A program made the position numbers and the translations under genes. 64,000 bases of DNA from Stappia sp. MMSF_3263 (GTDB lineage: Bacteria > Pseudomonadota > Alphaproteobacteria > Rhizobiales > Stappiaceae). Position 1 is the stretch's first letter; every line of letters begins with the position of its first letter. Below the pieces are notes generated by a model. That model did not search any database. It had not been told where the DNA came from and saw only the letters and a list, made by a program, of their open reading frames with translations. Positions 1 through 8,612 of the stretch are shown here, piece after piece. The DNA is taken from the NCBI RefSeq assembly GCF_030733745.1, contig NZ_JASHIK010000007.1, positions 124,001-188,000 on the forward strand. The letters run 5' to 3'.

Positions 1-624
1 GAGAACGCGGCGGGCCGCCAGGTGGAGATGATCTTCACCGCGCCGCAGGAGCTGTTCTTCACTCAACTGAAGCTCGCCTTCTTCGGCGCGCTTTTCATCG
101 CCTTCCCGGTGATCGCCTCGCAGCTCTACATGTTCGTGGCGCCCGGCCTCTACAAGCACGAGCGCGGGGCCTTCCTGCCGTTCCTGGTGGCGACCCCGAT
201 CCTGTTCAGCATCGGCGCCTCGCTGGTCTTCTTCCTGATCATGCCGCTTGCCATGGGCTTCTTCCTGTCGATGGAGCAGGACGGCACGGACGGGCAGGCC
301 AAGATCCAGCTGATGGCGCGGGTGAGCGAGTATCTCGGGCTGATCATGACGCTGATCTTCGCCTTCGGCCTGGTGTTCCAGCTGCCTGTCCTGCTGACGC
401 TGCTCGGCCGGGTCGGCATGGTCACGGCGGAGGGCCTGCGGGCGAAGCGCAAATACGCGATCGTCATCGGCTTCGTGCTGGCCGCGGTGCTGACGCCGCC
501 CGATCCGATCAGCCAGATCGGCCTTGCACTTCCCACCCTGCTTCTCTACGAAGTGTCGATCATTTGCGTCCGGCTGGTCGAGAAGAAGCGGGCCGAGCGG
601 GAGGCTGCCGAGGCGGACGCCTGA
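1..624 (+). CDS. tatC: Sec-independent protein translocase subunit TatC (5'-truncated)
   Basis: This is the C-terminal part of TatC, the multispanning inner-membrane subunit that binds twin-arginine signal peptides with TatB. The reading frame is already open at base 1, so the start lies outside the window. About 207 of the family's usual 250-270 residues are visible. Hydrophobic segments alternate with polar loops, including a conserved helix beginning [20 protein letters not shown] and a later P-G-L-Y-K-H-E loop. The protein ends in a charged cytoplasmic tail rich in Arg, Glu and Ala. serS follows closely. tatC-serS-surE-pcm is a common order in alphaproteobacteria, so this is probably the end of a tatABC operon. 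Confidence 0.96.
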   Translation, partial: ENAAGRQVEMIFTAPQELFFTQLKLAFFGALFIAFPVIASQLYMFVAPGLYKHERGAFLPFLVATPILFSIGASLVFFLIMPLAMGFFLSMEQDGTDGQAKIQLMARVSEYLGLIMTLIFAFGLVFQLPVLLTLLGRVGMVTAEGLRAKRKYAIVIGFVLAAVLTPPDPISQIGLALPTLLLYEVSIICVRLVEKKRAEREAAEADA

Positions 625-692
625 GCAGCATTTCCGGGCCGGGTTCTCCTGCCGCCGCAACGGCGCGCGCGTACCTATCCCGGGGTTCTTTC

Positions 693-1973
693 ATGTTCGA
701 CATCAAGTGGATCCGCGACAATGCCGCGGCTTTCGATCATGCCATGAAGCGGCGCGGTCTCGGCCCCCAGGCCGGGGCTCTGGTCGCCATCGACGACCGG
801 CGCCGCGCGCTGATCGCCGAACTCCAGCAGGCTCAGGAGCGCCGCAACGCCGCCTCCAGGGAAATCGGCAAGGCGAAGGCGTCGGGCGACGATGCGGCCG
901 CGCAGGCGGTCATCGACGAGGTGGCCAAGCTCAAGACCGCGATCCAGGACGGCGAGGAGCGCGAGCGCCAGATCACGGCCGAGCTCCAGGACGCCCTGTC
1001 GGTGCTGCCCAACATGCCGCATGACGATGTTCCCGACGGCGCCGACGAGAACGACAACGTGGAGCTGCGCGCCGTCGGCACGCCGCCCGTCCTCGATTTC
1101 GCACCGAAGGAGCATTTCGAGATTTCGGGCATCCAGGCCGGGCTTGCCTTCGAGCGCGCCGGGCGCATGTCCGGGTCGCGTTTCGTCATGCTGCAGGGCA
1201 AGCTTGCGCGTCTGGAGCGTGCGCTCGGCCAGTTCATGATGGACCTGCAGACCGGCGAGCACGGTTACATGGAAGTGTCGCCGCCGCTGCTGGTGCGCGA
1301 CGAGGCGCTTTTCGGCACGTCGCAGCTGCCGAAGTTCGCCGAGGATCTCTTCAAGACGACCGACGGCCGCTGGCTGATCCCGACCGCCGAGGTGCCGCTG
1401 ACCAACATGGTCGCCGGCGAGATCGTCGATGAGGCCGAGCTGCCCCTGCGCGTCACGGCGTTGACCCCGTGCTTCCGCTCGGAAGCCGGATCGGCCGGGC
1501 GCGACGTGCGCGGCATGCTGCGCCAGCACCAGTTCTGGAAATGCGAGCTGGTGTCGGTGACGCGGCCGGAGGACTCGCTTGAGGAACTGGAACGCATGAC
1601 GGCTTGCGCCGAAGAGGTGCTGAAGCGCCTCGGCCTTGCCTACCGGGTGATGGCGCTTTCCGCCGGCGACATGGGGTTTGGCGCGCGCAAGACCTATGAC
1701 ATCGAGGTCTGGCTGCCGGGGCAGAACGCCTATCGGGAGATTTCGAGCTGTTCGGTCTGCGACGACTTCCAGGCCCGGCGGATGAATGCCCGCTATCGCC
1801 CGGCGGGCGAGAAGGGATTGAAGTTCGTTCACACACTCAACGGATCGGGCATCGCCGTCGGCCGCGCGCTGATCGCGGTGCTTGAGAACTATCAGAACGC
1901 GGACGGCAGCATCACGGTGCCCGACGCCTTGCGGCCCTATATGGGCGGGCTCGAGACCATCGAGGGACTTTGA
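693..1973 (+). CDS. serS: Serine--tRNA ligase
   Basis: Cytoplasmic class II aminoacyl-tRNA synthetase that charges tRNA-Ser (and tRNA-Sec where present) with serine. The N-terminal 100 or so residues are charged and heptad-like, the tRNA-binding coiled-coil arm of SerRS. The catalytic core follows, with class II motif 2 around residue 259 (FRSEAG followed by [13 protein letters not shown]) and motif 3 around residue 382 ([14 protein letters not shown]). The chosen ATG begins [10 protein letters not shown], the typical SerRS N-terminus. The frame is open further upstream, but that stretch is low-complexity and unlike the family. Length, 426 residues, is normal. The stop codon overlaps the surE start (TGATG), which implies translational coupling. 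Confidence 0.97.
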   Translation: MFDIKWIRDNAAAFDHAMKRRGLGPQAGALVAIDDRRRALIAELQQAQERRNAASREIGKAKASGDDAAAQAVIDEVAKLKTAIQDGEERERQITAELQDALSVLPNMPHDDVPDGADENDNVELRAVGTPPVLDFAPKEHFEISGIQAGLAFERAGRMSGSRFVMLQGKLARLERALGQFMMDLQTGEHGYMEVSPPLLVRDEALFGTSQLPKFAEDLFKTTDGRWLIPTAEVPLTNMVAGEIVDEAELPLRVTALTPCFRSEAGSAGRDVRGMLRQHQFWKCELVSVTRPEDSLEELERMTACAEEVLKRLGLAYRVMALSAGDMGFGARKTYDIEVWLPGQNAYREISSCSVCDDFQARRMNARYRPAGEKGLKFVHTLNGSGIAVGRALIAVLENYQNADGSITVPDALRPYMGGLETIEGL

Positions 1974-2731
1974 TGCGAATTCTGCTGACCAATGACGACG
2001 GCATTCATGCCGAGGGCTTTGCCGCGCTTGAAAAGATCGCGCGCGAACTCTCGGACGACGTGTGGATTGTGGCGCCGGAAAGCGACCAGAGCGGTGTCGC
2101 GCATTCCCTGACGCTGCACGACCCGCTTCGGGTGCGCAAGCTGGGCGACCAGCGCTACTCGGTGCGCGGCACGCCGACCGATTGCGTCATCATGGGCGTG
2201 CGCGAGATTCTTCCCGAGCGGCCCGACCTGATCCTGTCCGGCGTCAATCGCGGCCAGAATGCCGCCGACGACGTGACCTATTCGGGCACCATCGCCGGTG
2301 CGATGGAAGGCACGCTCACCGGCATCCGCTCGATCGCCTTGTCGCAGGCCGTCGCCTGGTCGGAAGGCGCGCGCGCCGACTATGCCTGCGCGGTCGCGCA
2401 TGCGCCGGCGCTGATCAGCAAGCTGCTGGGCTTCACGTTTCCCGCCGACACGCTGCTCAATCTGAATTTCCCGGCCTGCGCGCCCGACGCAGTCGCCGGC
2501 ATCGAGGTGACGCGCCAGGGCAAGCGCAAGGTCAGCGAACTCGCCGTCGATGCCCGTACGGACGGGCGCGGCGTTCCCTATTACTGGCTCGGCTTCCGCA
2601 ATGCGGAGGAAAACCCGCCGCGCGATACCGACCTGTCGGCGCTCGCCAACCGCTACATCTCCGTCACGCCGCTGAAGCTCGACTTGACGTCCTTCGACGT
2701 TATCGGCGAACTGAAGGACCTTTTGGCCTGA
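1973..2731 (+). CDS. surE: 5'/3'-nucleotidase SurE
   Basis: Metal-dependent phosphatase that removes phosphate from nucleoside 5'- and 3'-monophosphates and short polyphosphates, linked to stationary-phase survival. The metal-binding N-D-D-G sits at residues 7-10. The conserved [18 protein letters not shown] segment, which carries the second metal ligand and the active-site loop, is near residue 95. Length, 252 residues, is typical. The ATG at 1973 overlaps the serS stop by one base. A TTG three bases earlier is in frame but less likely. pcm follows after a short gap; surE-pcm pairing is widespread in proteobacteria and fits a joint role in repair and survival. Confidence 0.96.
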   Translation: MRILLTNDDGIHAEGFAALEKIARELSDDVWIVAPESDQSGVAHSLTLHDPLRVRKLGDQRYSVRGTPTDCVIMGVREILPERPDLILSGVNRGQNAADDVTYSGTIAGAMEGTLTGIRSIALSQAVAWSEGARADYACAVAHAPALISKLLGFTFPADTLLNLNFPACAPDAVAGIEVTRQGKRKVSELAVDARTDGRGVPYYWLGFRNAEENPPRDTDLSALANRYISVTPLKLDLTSFDVIGELKDLLA

Positions 2732-2760
2732 GCCTGCAGCGCGGGCGCGGGGAGGGAACG

Positions 2761-3459
2761 TTGAGCGAGGACGGCGACGACATCGGCGAACGGATGAATG
2801 CGGGCGCGCGACAGGCGGAAGCCGACCGCGAGGCCAATGCCGCGCTGATCCTGAGCCTGCGCTCGCAAGGCATCCGCAGCCACAAGGTGCTCTCGGCCAT
2901 CGAGCGGGTGCCCCGGCGGCTGTTCCTCTCGGCGGCGCTGCAGCGCCATGCCGCGATGGACAGCGCCCTGCCGATCGAGTGCGGCCAGACCATCTCCCAG
3001 CCAAGCCTCGTGGCGATGATGACGGAGGCGCTCGACGTCCAGTCCGCACATCGTGTTCTGGAGGTCGGAACGGGATCGGGCTATCAGGCCGCGATCCTGG
3101 GTCATCTGTCCGGCGAGGTGCATTCGCTGGAGCGCTACCGCACGCTTGTCGATCTTGCGCGCGAACGGCTGGCGACGTTGAAGATCGGCAGCGTCGAAGT
3201 GCATCATTGCGACGGGCTGGAAGGCCTTGCGGAGAAGGCGCCGTTCGACCGGATCGTGGTCACCGCGGCCGGCCCGGACATCCCCCGGCCGCTGGCCGAT
3301 CAACTCGCCGACGGCGGCAAGCTGATCCTGCCGCTTGGCCCGAAGGGCACCGTCCAGCAACTTGTAATGGTGGAAAGACGGGGTGCGGTGCTGGAACGCC
3401 GGGTGCTTGCGGATGTGCGCTTCGTGCCGCTGGTCGAAGGCGTGGCGACCCGTCTCTAG
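2761..3459 (+). CDS. pcm: Protein-L-isoaspartate O-methyltransferase
   Basis: Cytoplasmic SAM-dependent repair enzyme that methylates isoaspartyl residues in aged proteins. The Rossmann motif EVGTGSGYQAAILG lies near residue 100, and the family-specific substrate loop CGQTISQPSLVA precedes it. I chose the TTG at 2761 because a GGAGG ribosome binding site sits about five bases upstream. An in-frame ATG at 2794 has no comparable site. This gives 232 residues, slightly longer than the roughly 210 usual. It follows surE by 29 bases in the same operon. A second, divergent PIMT-like gene occurs at 27087. Confidence 0.93.
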   Translation: MSEDGDDIGERMNAGARQAEADREANAALILSLRSQGIRSHKVLSAIERVPRRLFLSAALQRHAAMDSALPIECGQTISQPSLVAMMTEALDVQSAHRVLEVGTGSGYQAAILGHLSGEVHSLERYRTLVDLARERLATLKIGSVEVHHCDGLEGLAEKAPFDRIVVTAAGPDIPRPLADQLADGGKLILPLGPKGTVQQLVMVERRGAVLERRVLADVRFVPLVEGVATRL

Positions 3460-3573
3460 CTTGTATCGTTTGCAGATGGTTTACGTAAAAACAGCGCGCT
3501 TTAAGTCTTTATAAACGTTACCGGCATTTAATCGGACATAACGAACTCAGGTGTCTTCAGTCCGAGTAGCGCC
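3460..3573 (+). promoter_or_regulatory. AT-rich promoter-like gap upstream of the NlpD-like lipoprotein gene
   Basis: This 114-base gap is clearly more AT-rich than its surroundings, with TTTACG, TTTAAG, TTTATAAACG and CATTTAATCGG in succession. That is what a promoter region looks like in this GC-rich genome. No single -35/-10 pair has ideal spacing, so I do not assign one. It suggests the downstream gene has its own promoter as well as readthrough from pcm. Confidence 0.35.
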
Positions 3574-4938
3574 ATGTCCATGCAGACTTTCCGTCCTTCA
3601 TCCCGACTGCTTTCGCAGACCGCCATCGTGCTTGTGCTTGCCGCACTTGCCGGGGCGTGCAGCGGAGGTGTCGAGCGCTTCGAAGATCCCATCTTCACCG
3701 GAAACACCGCGAACCAGCGCGCCATGCTCGGCACGTCGCAGCCAAGCTTCGACGATGTCGCGGCAGGCCCGCGGAGCGATGTCCGTCCCCAGGTCAGCGC
3801 GAAGGTCGAAAGATCGACCCTGCCGCCGCCAACCTCGGCCAATTCTCGCATCGCCACGGGCTCGATCCCGGCACGCGCGCCGACCACCCCGACGCGTCCG
3901 GCAACATTCGCATCCGTGCCGACGCCCCGTGCAAGCACCGTGTCGACCACGCCGGTCACGAATGCGGGCGAGGCCCGCTCGATCATGTCGTCGAATGCCT
4001 CCACCGGGGCTGCTCAGCGCACCGTGCGCGGCTGGACGACGGCGGGCGCGACGCAGGTCAGCGCCAGGTCCGGCGATACCGTCGCCAGCATGTCGCGCCG
4101 CTACGGCATTCCCCAGCACGTGCTGGCCGAGATCAACGGCGTCGAGCCGAACGGTTCGTTCCCCGCCGGTCAGCGCGTCACCATTCCGACCTATGTCCAT
4201 GGCGCCCCGAACATCGCGGCGGCGGCCCCCTCGCAGCCCGTGCGCCTGCCGTCGGCCGGCGGGACACCGAGCGTGACCGGATCGATCCCGGCCGGGGCGG
4301 CATTCGCCGCAAACGCGCCCAAGCCGCATGCAAAGCCCGGCGCGCCGGTGCGCGTCGCGTCGCTCTCCACGCCGACGCGCAGCGATGCCCCGTCTGTCGG
4401 GGCTCAGCCGAAGCGTAAGCCGGCAACCCTGTCCAGCCGTACGGGCGCCACTTCCTCGGCGAGCGAGCCCGTTCCCCCGCGCGTTGCGCGGGTCGAGGCG
4501 GCGCCCACGGCTCCGATCTCCGTCAACCGCGACACGGGGGCTGCCTCCAACGACGGCGAGCGCCGGTTCCGCTGGCCCGCCAAGGGGCGGATCATCTCCG
4601 ACTTTGGCTCCAAGCCCGGCGGGGCGCGCAATGACGGCATCAACCTGGCTCTTCCGGAAGGCACCGAGATCAAGTCCGTCGAGGACGGCACGGTGATCTA
4701 CTCGGGCAACGAGCTGAAGGGCTATGGCAGCCTCGTGCTGGTCCGCCACGACGATGGCTGGGTCTCGGCCTATGCCCACAACAGCGAGTTGCTGGTCAAG
4801 CGCGGCGACACCGTGCAGCGCGGCCAGACTGTCGCCAAGGCCGGTTCCACCGGCTCGGTGACGCAGCCGCAGCTGCACTTCGAACTGCGCCGCGGCAACA
4901 AGCCCGTCGATCCGATGCTGTATCTGGCGCGGCTCTGA
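3574..4938 (+). CDS. NlpD-like lipoprotein with LysM and M23 (LytM) domains
   Basis: Predicted periplasmic lipoprotein acting at the cell wall. A hydrophobic signal runs to Cys29 in the context LAGAC, a plausible lipobox. A long Ala/Pro/Ser/Thr-rich low-complexity region follows, then one LysM peptidoglycan-binding domain at about residues 160-207 and a C-terminal M23 (LytM) domain at about 345-452. In the M23 fold the first two metal ligands appear to be replaced: the expected H-x-G-x-D reads N-D-G-I-N (residues 353-357). The later YAH and LHFE motifs are kept. That pattern matches non-catalytic EnvC/NlpD proteins, which activate amidases. Position after pcm is typical of NlpD. Its exact role in division is inference. 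Confidence 0.85.
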   Translation: MSMQTFRPSSRLLSQTAIVLVLAALAGACSGGVERFEDPIFTGNTANQRAMLGTSQPSFDDVAAGPRSDVRPQVSAKVERSTLPPPTSANSRIATGSIPARAPTTPTRPATFASVPTPRASTVSTTPVTNAGEARSIMSSNASTGAAQRTVRGWTTAGATQVSARSGDTVASMSRRYGIPQHVLAEINGVEPNGSFPAGQRVTIPTYVHGAPNIAAAAPSQPVRLPSAGGTPSVTGSIPAGAAFAANAPKPHAKPGAPVRVASLSTPTRSDAPSVGAQPKRKPATLSSRTGATSSASEPVPPRVARVEAAPTAPISVNRDTGAASNDGERRFRWPAKGRIISDFGSKPGGARNDGINLALPEGTEIKSVEDGTVIYSGNELKGYGSLVLVRHDDGWVSAYAHNSELLVKRGDTVQRGQTVAKAGSTGSVTQPQLHFELRRGNKPVDPMLYLARL

Positions 4939-4972
4939 AACGGGCCCGACCCCTTGCGGCAATGACGAATTT

Positions 4973-4992
4973 CGAAACGGGCGCCCGTTTCG
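4973..4992. repeat. Perfect 20-bp palindrome downstream of the NlpD-like gene
   Basis: CGAAACGGGC is followed immediately by its reverse complement, so the 20 bases form a perfect palindrome with no spacer. No T-run follows, so it does not look like an intrinsic terminator. It could be an operator or a cruciform-forming site; the rest of the gap up to the tRNA promoter shows nothing else I recognise. Confidence 0.6.
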
Positions 4993-5088
4993 CGTTGTGC
5001 CGGCCCCTGTCCCCTCGTTTTCCACAGACGGCAGGGCAGGGCGGGCATGGCGCTTTGCAGAAACGTCACAATGGGAGACCGCTTGCGC

Positions 5089-5117
5089 TTGACTTGAAGC
5101 GCGGCTCGCCGTACATC
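5089..5117 (+). promoter_or_regulatory. Sigma70-type promoter for the tRNA-Asp pair
   Basis: TTGACT at 5089-5094 and TACATC at 5112-5117 are separated by 17 bases, close to consensus for a housekeeping promoter. The first tRNA-Asp begins about 40 bases past the -10 element, leaving room for a short 5' leader. Confidence 0.65.
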
Positions 5118-5156
5118 ACCGCCACTCCCGGCGGCCTTGTGTCGCCAAGAGGCCAA

Positions 5157-5233
5157 GCGGGTGTAGCTCAGTTGGTTAGAGTGCCGGCCTGTCACGCCGG
5201 AGGTCGCGGGTTCGAGCCCCGTCACTCGCGCCA
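5157..5233 (+). tRNA. tRNA-Asp (GTC anticodon), copy 1
   Basis: Complete 77-nt tRNA including an encoded CCA end. The acceptor arm GCGGGTG pairs with CACTCGC (one G-T pair). The D-loop reads AGCTCAGTTGGTTAGAG, the anticodon arm GCCGG/CCGG encloses CTGTCAC with anticodon GTC, and the T-arm carries GGTTCGAGCCCC. Anticodon GTC reads both aspartate codons. Confidence 0.97.
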
Positions 5234-5274
5234 CTTGCCTCTTACGGAGCCCTTCGCATATGCGAAGCGGGCGA

Positions 5275-5351
5275 GCGGGTGTAGCTCAGTTGGTTAGAGT
5301 GCCGGCCTGTCACGCCGGAGGTCGCGGGTTCGAGCCCCGTCACTCGCGCCA
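5275..5351 (+). tRNA. tRNA-Asp (GTC anticodon), copy 2
   Basis: Second tRNA-Asp, identical base for base to the copy starting 118 bases upstream, again with encoded CCA. The 41-base spacer shows no separate promoter, so both copies are probably processed from one transcript. A weak hairpin with CCCC/GGGG arms lies about 35 bases downstream, but it is not a convincing terminator. Confidence 0.97.
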
Positions 5352-5503
5352 CTCGCCCCATGTTTCCCCACGAGATCCTGAAAATCCCCCCCTCCGGGGT
5401 TCCTTCGGCGGCCCTGCGGCATCGCGGCCGGGATCACACTTTCGCAACATCCTTCCGGTTCCAATGGCGTTCATTGACGGTGTTTCTTGCGAAAGGACTG
5501 ATC

Positions 5504-6322
5504 GTGATCATCAAACCGGTTCTGAGTGCCGCGACGACCCTGATCCTTCTGGCCGGCATCGGCGCGGCGCAGGCGGGCGTCGTCTGCACCCTTGTCATTG
5601 ATTCGCAGGACGGTGCGTCGCTGCTGGAATCGGGGGACTGCGACAGCCGGGTGACGCCAGCCTCGACGTTCAAGGTGGCGCTTGCCGCCATCGGTTTCGA
5701 GGACGGCATCCTTGCCGGGCCGCACGCGCCGGTCTGGACCTACGCCAAGGGCGAGGTCGACTGGGGCGGGGAACCGTGGCGCGGGGATGTCGATCCCGCC
5801 TGGTGGATGAAATATTCGGTGGTCTGGTACTCGCAGCGCATGGCGCGGAAGCTGGGGGCGGCGAGGCTGGAAGACCGCGCCCGCTCGATCGGCTACGGCA
5901 ATGCGGATTTTTCCGGCGACCCGGGCAAGGGCAACGGGCTGGAGCGCGCCTGGATCGCGTCCTCGCTGAAGATCTCGCCCCGCGAGCAGACGCGCTTTCT
6001 CCGCGGCCTCTTGAACCGCTCCCTGCCGCTGTCCGAGGCGGCGATGGCGCAGGCCGAGGGGATCGTGGAAAGCGTCGAGCCGGGCGCGGGGTGGCGCATG
6101 GCGGGCAAGACGGGCGGCGCCTATCCGCGCCGGGCCGATGGCAGCTTCGACCGCTCGCGCGGCCATGGCTGGTTCGTCGGCTGGGCGCAAAAGGGGACAC
6201 GCCGGGTGGTCTTTGCAAGGCTTGCCCAGGACGAGAGCCGCGAGCGCGGCTCGCCGGGTATCCGCGCCCGCAAGGCGCTCCTTGCGCAGTGGCCCGAACT
6301 GGCGGCGCGCTTCGCGCGTTGA
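5504..6322 (+). CDS. Class D (OXA-type) beta-lactamase
   Basis: Predicted periplasmic serine beta-lactamase of class D. With the GTG start chosen, residues 1-22 or so form a signal peptide ending in GAAQA. The class D motifs are all present in order: STFK with the nucleophile Ser54 and Lys57, SVV (S-x-V) at 105, YGN at 131, and KTG at 202. The tryptophan-rich stretch before SVV also fits. Total length is 272 residues, usual for OXA enzymes. The frame is open upstream to 5360, but that part is not signal-peptide-like; AAAGGA before the GTG is an acceptable ribosome site. It stands alone between tRNAs and nuo with matching composition, so it is probably an intrinsic chromosomal gene. Substrate range cannot be read from sequence. 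Confidence 0.9.
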   Translation: MIIKPVLSAATTLILLAGIGAAQAGVVCTLVIDSQDGASLLESGDCDSRVTPASTFKVALAAIGFEDGILAGPHAPVWTYAKGEVDWGGEPWRGDVDPAWWMKYSVVWYSQRMARKLGAARLEDRARSIGYGNADFSGDPGKGNGLERAWIASSLKISPREQTRFLRGLLNRSLPLSEAAMAQAEGIVESVEPGAGWRMAGKTGGAYPRRADGSFDRSRGHGWFVGWAQKGTRRVVFARLAQDESRERGSPGIRARKALLAQWPELAARFAR

Positions 6323-6345
6323 GGCATGCGGGCTTTGCCTTCAAA

Positions 6346-6376
6346 TTGACGTCAACGTCATTTCGCGCTTGCGAAA
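6346..6376. promoter_or_regulatory. Palindrome cluster upstream of nuoA
   Basis: The 245-base gap before nuoA contains the perfect 10-bp palindrome TTGACGTCAA at 6346-6355, directly followed by a second ACGTCA. Next comes the hairpin-like TTCGC-GCTT-GCGAA at 6362-6375. These look like operator sites, and TTGACG could also serve as a -35 box, but I find no convincing -10 at correct spacing. The nuo promoter presumably lies in this gap. Confidence 0.35.
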
Positions 6377-6567
6377 ATGCCGCTTCGATTACACCGTCGT
6401 CGGGCTTGCGTTGCGGTGGAGCGTGGGCTAAGCGTGCCCCTATGGGCACTGGCGGTCGCGCCTCTCCACGCGCACTGCCACAATCGCCGGGATTAGGCTC
6501 GGCCGCGTCCGCGCGGCCTGTAAGCGCACTTCGGTGCTGAGGGCCTGGCGCAAGGACACGTTTGAAC

Positions 6568-6933
6568 ATGGAAGAGCTCCTGAGAGACTATGTTCCGATC
6601 CTCGTCTTCATCGGGGTATCGCTCGTCATTGGTCTCGCGCTTCTGATTTCGCCGTTCATTCTCGCTTACCAGAACCCCGATTCGGAGAAGCTGTCGGCCT
6701 ATGAGTGCGGCTTCAACGCATTCGACGACGCGCGGATGAAGTTCGACATCCGGTTCTACCTGGTGGCGCTGCTGTTCATCATCTTCGACCTGGAAGTGGC
6801 GTTCCTGTTTCCGTGGGCGGTCGCGTTCGGCGACCTCGGCTGGTACGGGTTCGGATCGATGATGACCTTTCTCGGCGTGCTGACCGTCGGCTTCATCTAC
6901 GAATGGAAAAAGGGAGCACTGGAATGGGACTGA
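6568..6933 (+). CDS. nuoA: NADH-quinone oxidoreductase subunit A
   Basis: Small membrane subunit of proton-pumping complex I, located at the junction of the peripheral and membrane arms. 121 residues contain three hydrophobic helices and the conserved loop YECGF, then [20 protein letters not shown], the NuoA/ND3 signature. The ATG at 6568 is preferred. A TTG at 6562 (two codons longer) is better spaced from the AAGGA at 6552, so the start is slightly uncertain. It opens the nuo operon. Its end overlaps nuoB by ten bases. Confidence 0.95.
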   Translation: MEELLRDYVPILVFIGVSLVIGLALLISPFILAYQNPDSEKLSAYECGFNAFDDARMKFDIRFYLVALLFIIFDLEVAFLFPWAVAFGDLGWYGFGSMMTFLGVLTVGFIYEWKKGALEWD

Positions 6934-7502
6934 CGTCGCGCGAGCCGCTCGTTGCCCAGGCTCCGAAGGGCATTCTCGATCCAGCCACCGGCAAGCCTGT
7001 CGGGGCCAGCGATCCGTTCTTCCTCGAGATCAACGACGAACTGGCCGACAAGGGCTTCGTCGTCACCGCAACCGACAACCTGATCCAGTGGGCGCGCACC
7101 GGCTCGCTCATGTGGATGACCTTCGGCCTGGCGTGCTGCGCGGTCGAGATGATGCAGATGTCGATGCCGCGCTACGACGTCGAGCGCTTCGGTTTCGCGC
7201 CGCGCGCCTCGCCGCGCCAGTCGGACGTGATGATCGTCGCCGGCACGCTGACCAACAAGATGGCGCCGGCGCTGCGCAAGGTCTACGACCAGATGCCCGA
7301 GCCGCGCTACGTCATCTCGATGGGCTCGTGCGCCAATGGCGGCGGCTACTACCACTATTCCTATTCGGTGGTGCGCGGCTGCGACCGGGTGGTTCCGGTC
7401 GACATCTATGTCCCCGGCTGTCCCCCGACCGCCGAGGCGCTGCTTTACGGCGTGCTTCTTCTGCAGAAGAAGATCCGCCGCACCGGTACGATCGAACGCT
7501 GA
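6924..7502 (+). CDS. nuoB: NADH-quinone oxidoreductase subunit B
   Basis: Peripheral-arm subunit that binds the terminal 4Fe-4S cluster N2, which passes electrons to quinone. Cluster ligands are visible: the adjacent Cys71-Cys72 pair in [11 protein letters not shown], Cys136 in GSCANGG, and Cys166 in [10 protein letters not shown]. Length is 192 residues. The start at MGLTSREP overlaps the nuoA stop by ten bases, indicating coupled translation. Confidence 0.97.
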   Translation: MGLTSREPLVAQAPKGILDPATGKPVGASDPFFLEINDELADKGFVVTATDNLIQWARTGSLMWMTFGLACCAVEMMQMSMPRYDVERFGFAPRASPRQSDVMIVAGTLTNKMAPALRKVYDQMPEPRYVISMGSCANGGGYYHYSYSVVRGCDRVVPVDIYVPGCPPTAEALLYGVLLLQKKIRRTGTIER

Positions 7503-7566
7503 ACCTGCGCCAACGCGGACCCCGGGCGGGTCCGAACTCCCCGGCGCGACAAGACGGGTCAGGATC

Positions 7567-8166
7567 ATGGACGAGACGCTCGCCGAACTTGGCGAACACA
7601 TTCAGGCGCATCTGGGCGATGCCCTCGACGGCTTCGCCGTCGCCCATGGCGAGCTGACGCTCGCCGCGCGGGCTTCGGATATCGTCCAGGTGGTGCGCTT
7701 CCTGCGCGACGATTCCAGTTGCCTGTTCGTCAACCTTGTCGATATCTGCGGTGTCGACTGGCCCAAGCGCGACCGGCGCTTCGAGGTTGTCTACCACTTC
7801 CTCTCGCCGGTGCAGAACCTGCGGGTGCGGGTCAAGGTGACGACCGACGAGGAGACGCCGGTTCCCTCGATCATCGACGTGTTCGCCGGCGCGGAATGGT
7901 TCGAGCGCGAAACCTACGACATGTACGGCGTGCTGTTTTCAGGCCATCCGGACCTGCGCCGCATCCTCACCGACTACGGCTTCGACGGCTATCCGCTGCG
8001 CAAGGATTTCCCGCTGACCGGTTATGTCGAGGTTCGCTACGACGACGAGAAGAAGCGGGTGGTCTACGAGCCGGTCCGGCTCAACCAGGAGTTCCGCGAC
8101 TTCGACTTCATGTCTCCCTGGGAGGGCGTCGACTACGTGCTTCCGGGCGACGAGAAGGCAAGCTGA
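7567..8166 (+). CDS. nuoC: NADH-quinone oxidoreductase subunit C
   Basis: Peripheral-arm 30-kDa subunit. The 199-residue protein carries the family signature near residue 118, [20 protein letters not shown], and the C-terminal [12 protein letters not shown]. Stand-alone NuoC, not the NuoCD fusion of enterics, is normal for alphaproteobacteria. It starts 64 bases after nuoB. Downstream, a GFA-family gene separates it from nuoD. Confidence 0.96.
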   Translation: MDETLAELGEHIQAHLGDALDGFAVAHGELTLAARASDIVQVVRFLRDDSSCLFVNLVDICGVDWPKRDRRFEVVYHFLSPVQNLRVRVKVTTDEETPVPSIIDVFAGAEWFERETYDMYGVLFSGHPDLRRILTDYGFDGYPLRKDFPLTGYVEVRYDDEKKRVVYEPVRLNQEFRDFDFMSPWEGVDYVLPGDEKAS

Positions 8167-8177
8167 GGGATCACGGG

Positions 8178-8612
8178 ATGGGCGACCGGCTGAACGGTGG
8201 ATGTCTTTGCGGCGCGGTGCGTTTTTCGGCTGAGCCGAAGGACGGCAACATGGGCGTCTGCCACTGCTCCATGTGCCGCCGCTGGAGCGGCGGCGTCTAC
8301 ATGGCCGTGCAGTGCGCGGGCGATGTCGCCATCGAGGACGAGACGGCCGTTGGCGTCTACCGGTCGTCCGGCTATGGCGAGCGGGTGTTCTGCAAGACCT
8401 GCGGCACGTCGCTGATGTGGCGGATGCAGGACGGTTCGCACCACAGCGTTTCGGTCCAGGCGTTCGACGACCCGTCGGTCTTCGCGTTCAGTTCGGAAAT
8501 CTTCATTGACGAGAAGCCCGACAACTACACGTTTGCCAATTCGACCCAGAAAATGACAGGCGCCGAGGTGTTCGCTCTCTTCGCGCCCAACCAGGATCCT
8601 CAAGATGGCTGA
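8178..8612 (+). CDS. GFA-family zinc-binding protein inside the nuo operon
   Basis: This 144-residue protein belongs to the GFA/CENP-V fold family, named after glutathione-dependent formaldehyde-activating enzyme. The zinc-ligand pattern is clear: CLCGAV near residue 8, CHCSMC near 30, and CKTCG near 72. Family members have varied or unknown functions, so I do not assign a reaction. The gene sits 11 bases after nuoC and its end overlaps the nuoD start by eight bases, so it must be co-transcribed and probably translationally coupled with complex I genes. It is not a known complex I subunit; a role in assembly or formaldehyde/thiol chemistry is only speculation. Confidence 0.88.
   Translation: MGDRLNGGCLCGAVRFSAEPKDGNMGVCHCSMCRRWSGGVYMAVQCAGDVAIEDETAVGVYRSSGYGERVFCKTCGTSLMWRMQDGSHHSVSVQAFDDPSVFAFSSEIFIDEKPDNYTFANSTQKMTGAEVFALFAPNQDPQDG

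Noticed and set aside
5380-5405. Possible terminator after the second tRNA-Asp (CCCC...GGGG hairpin)
   Set aside because: The stem is only four to six pairs with a bulge and lacks a real T-run, so I did not list it.
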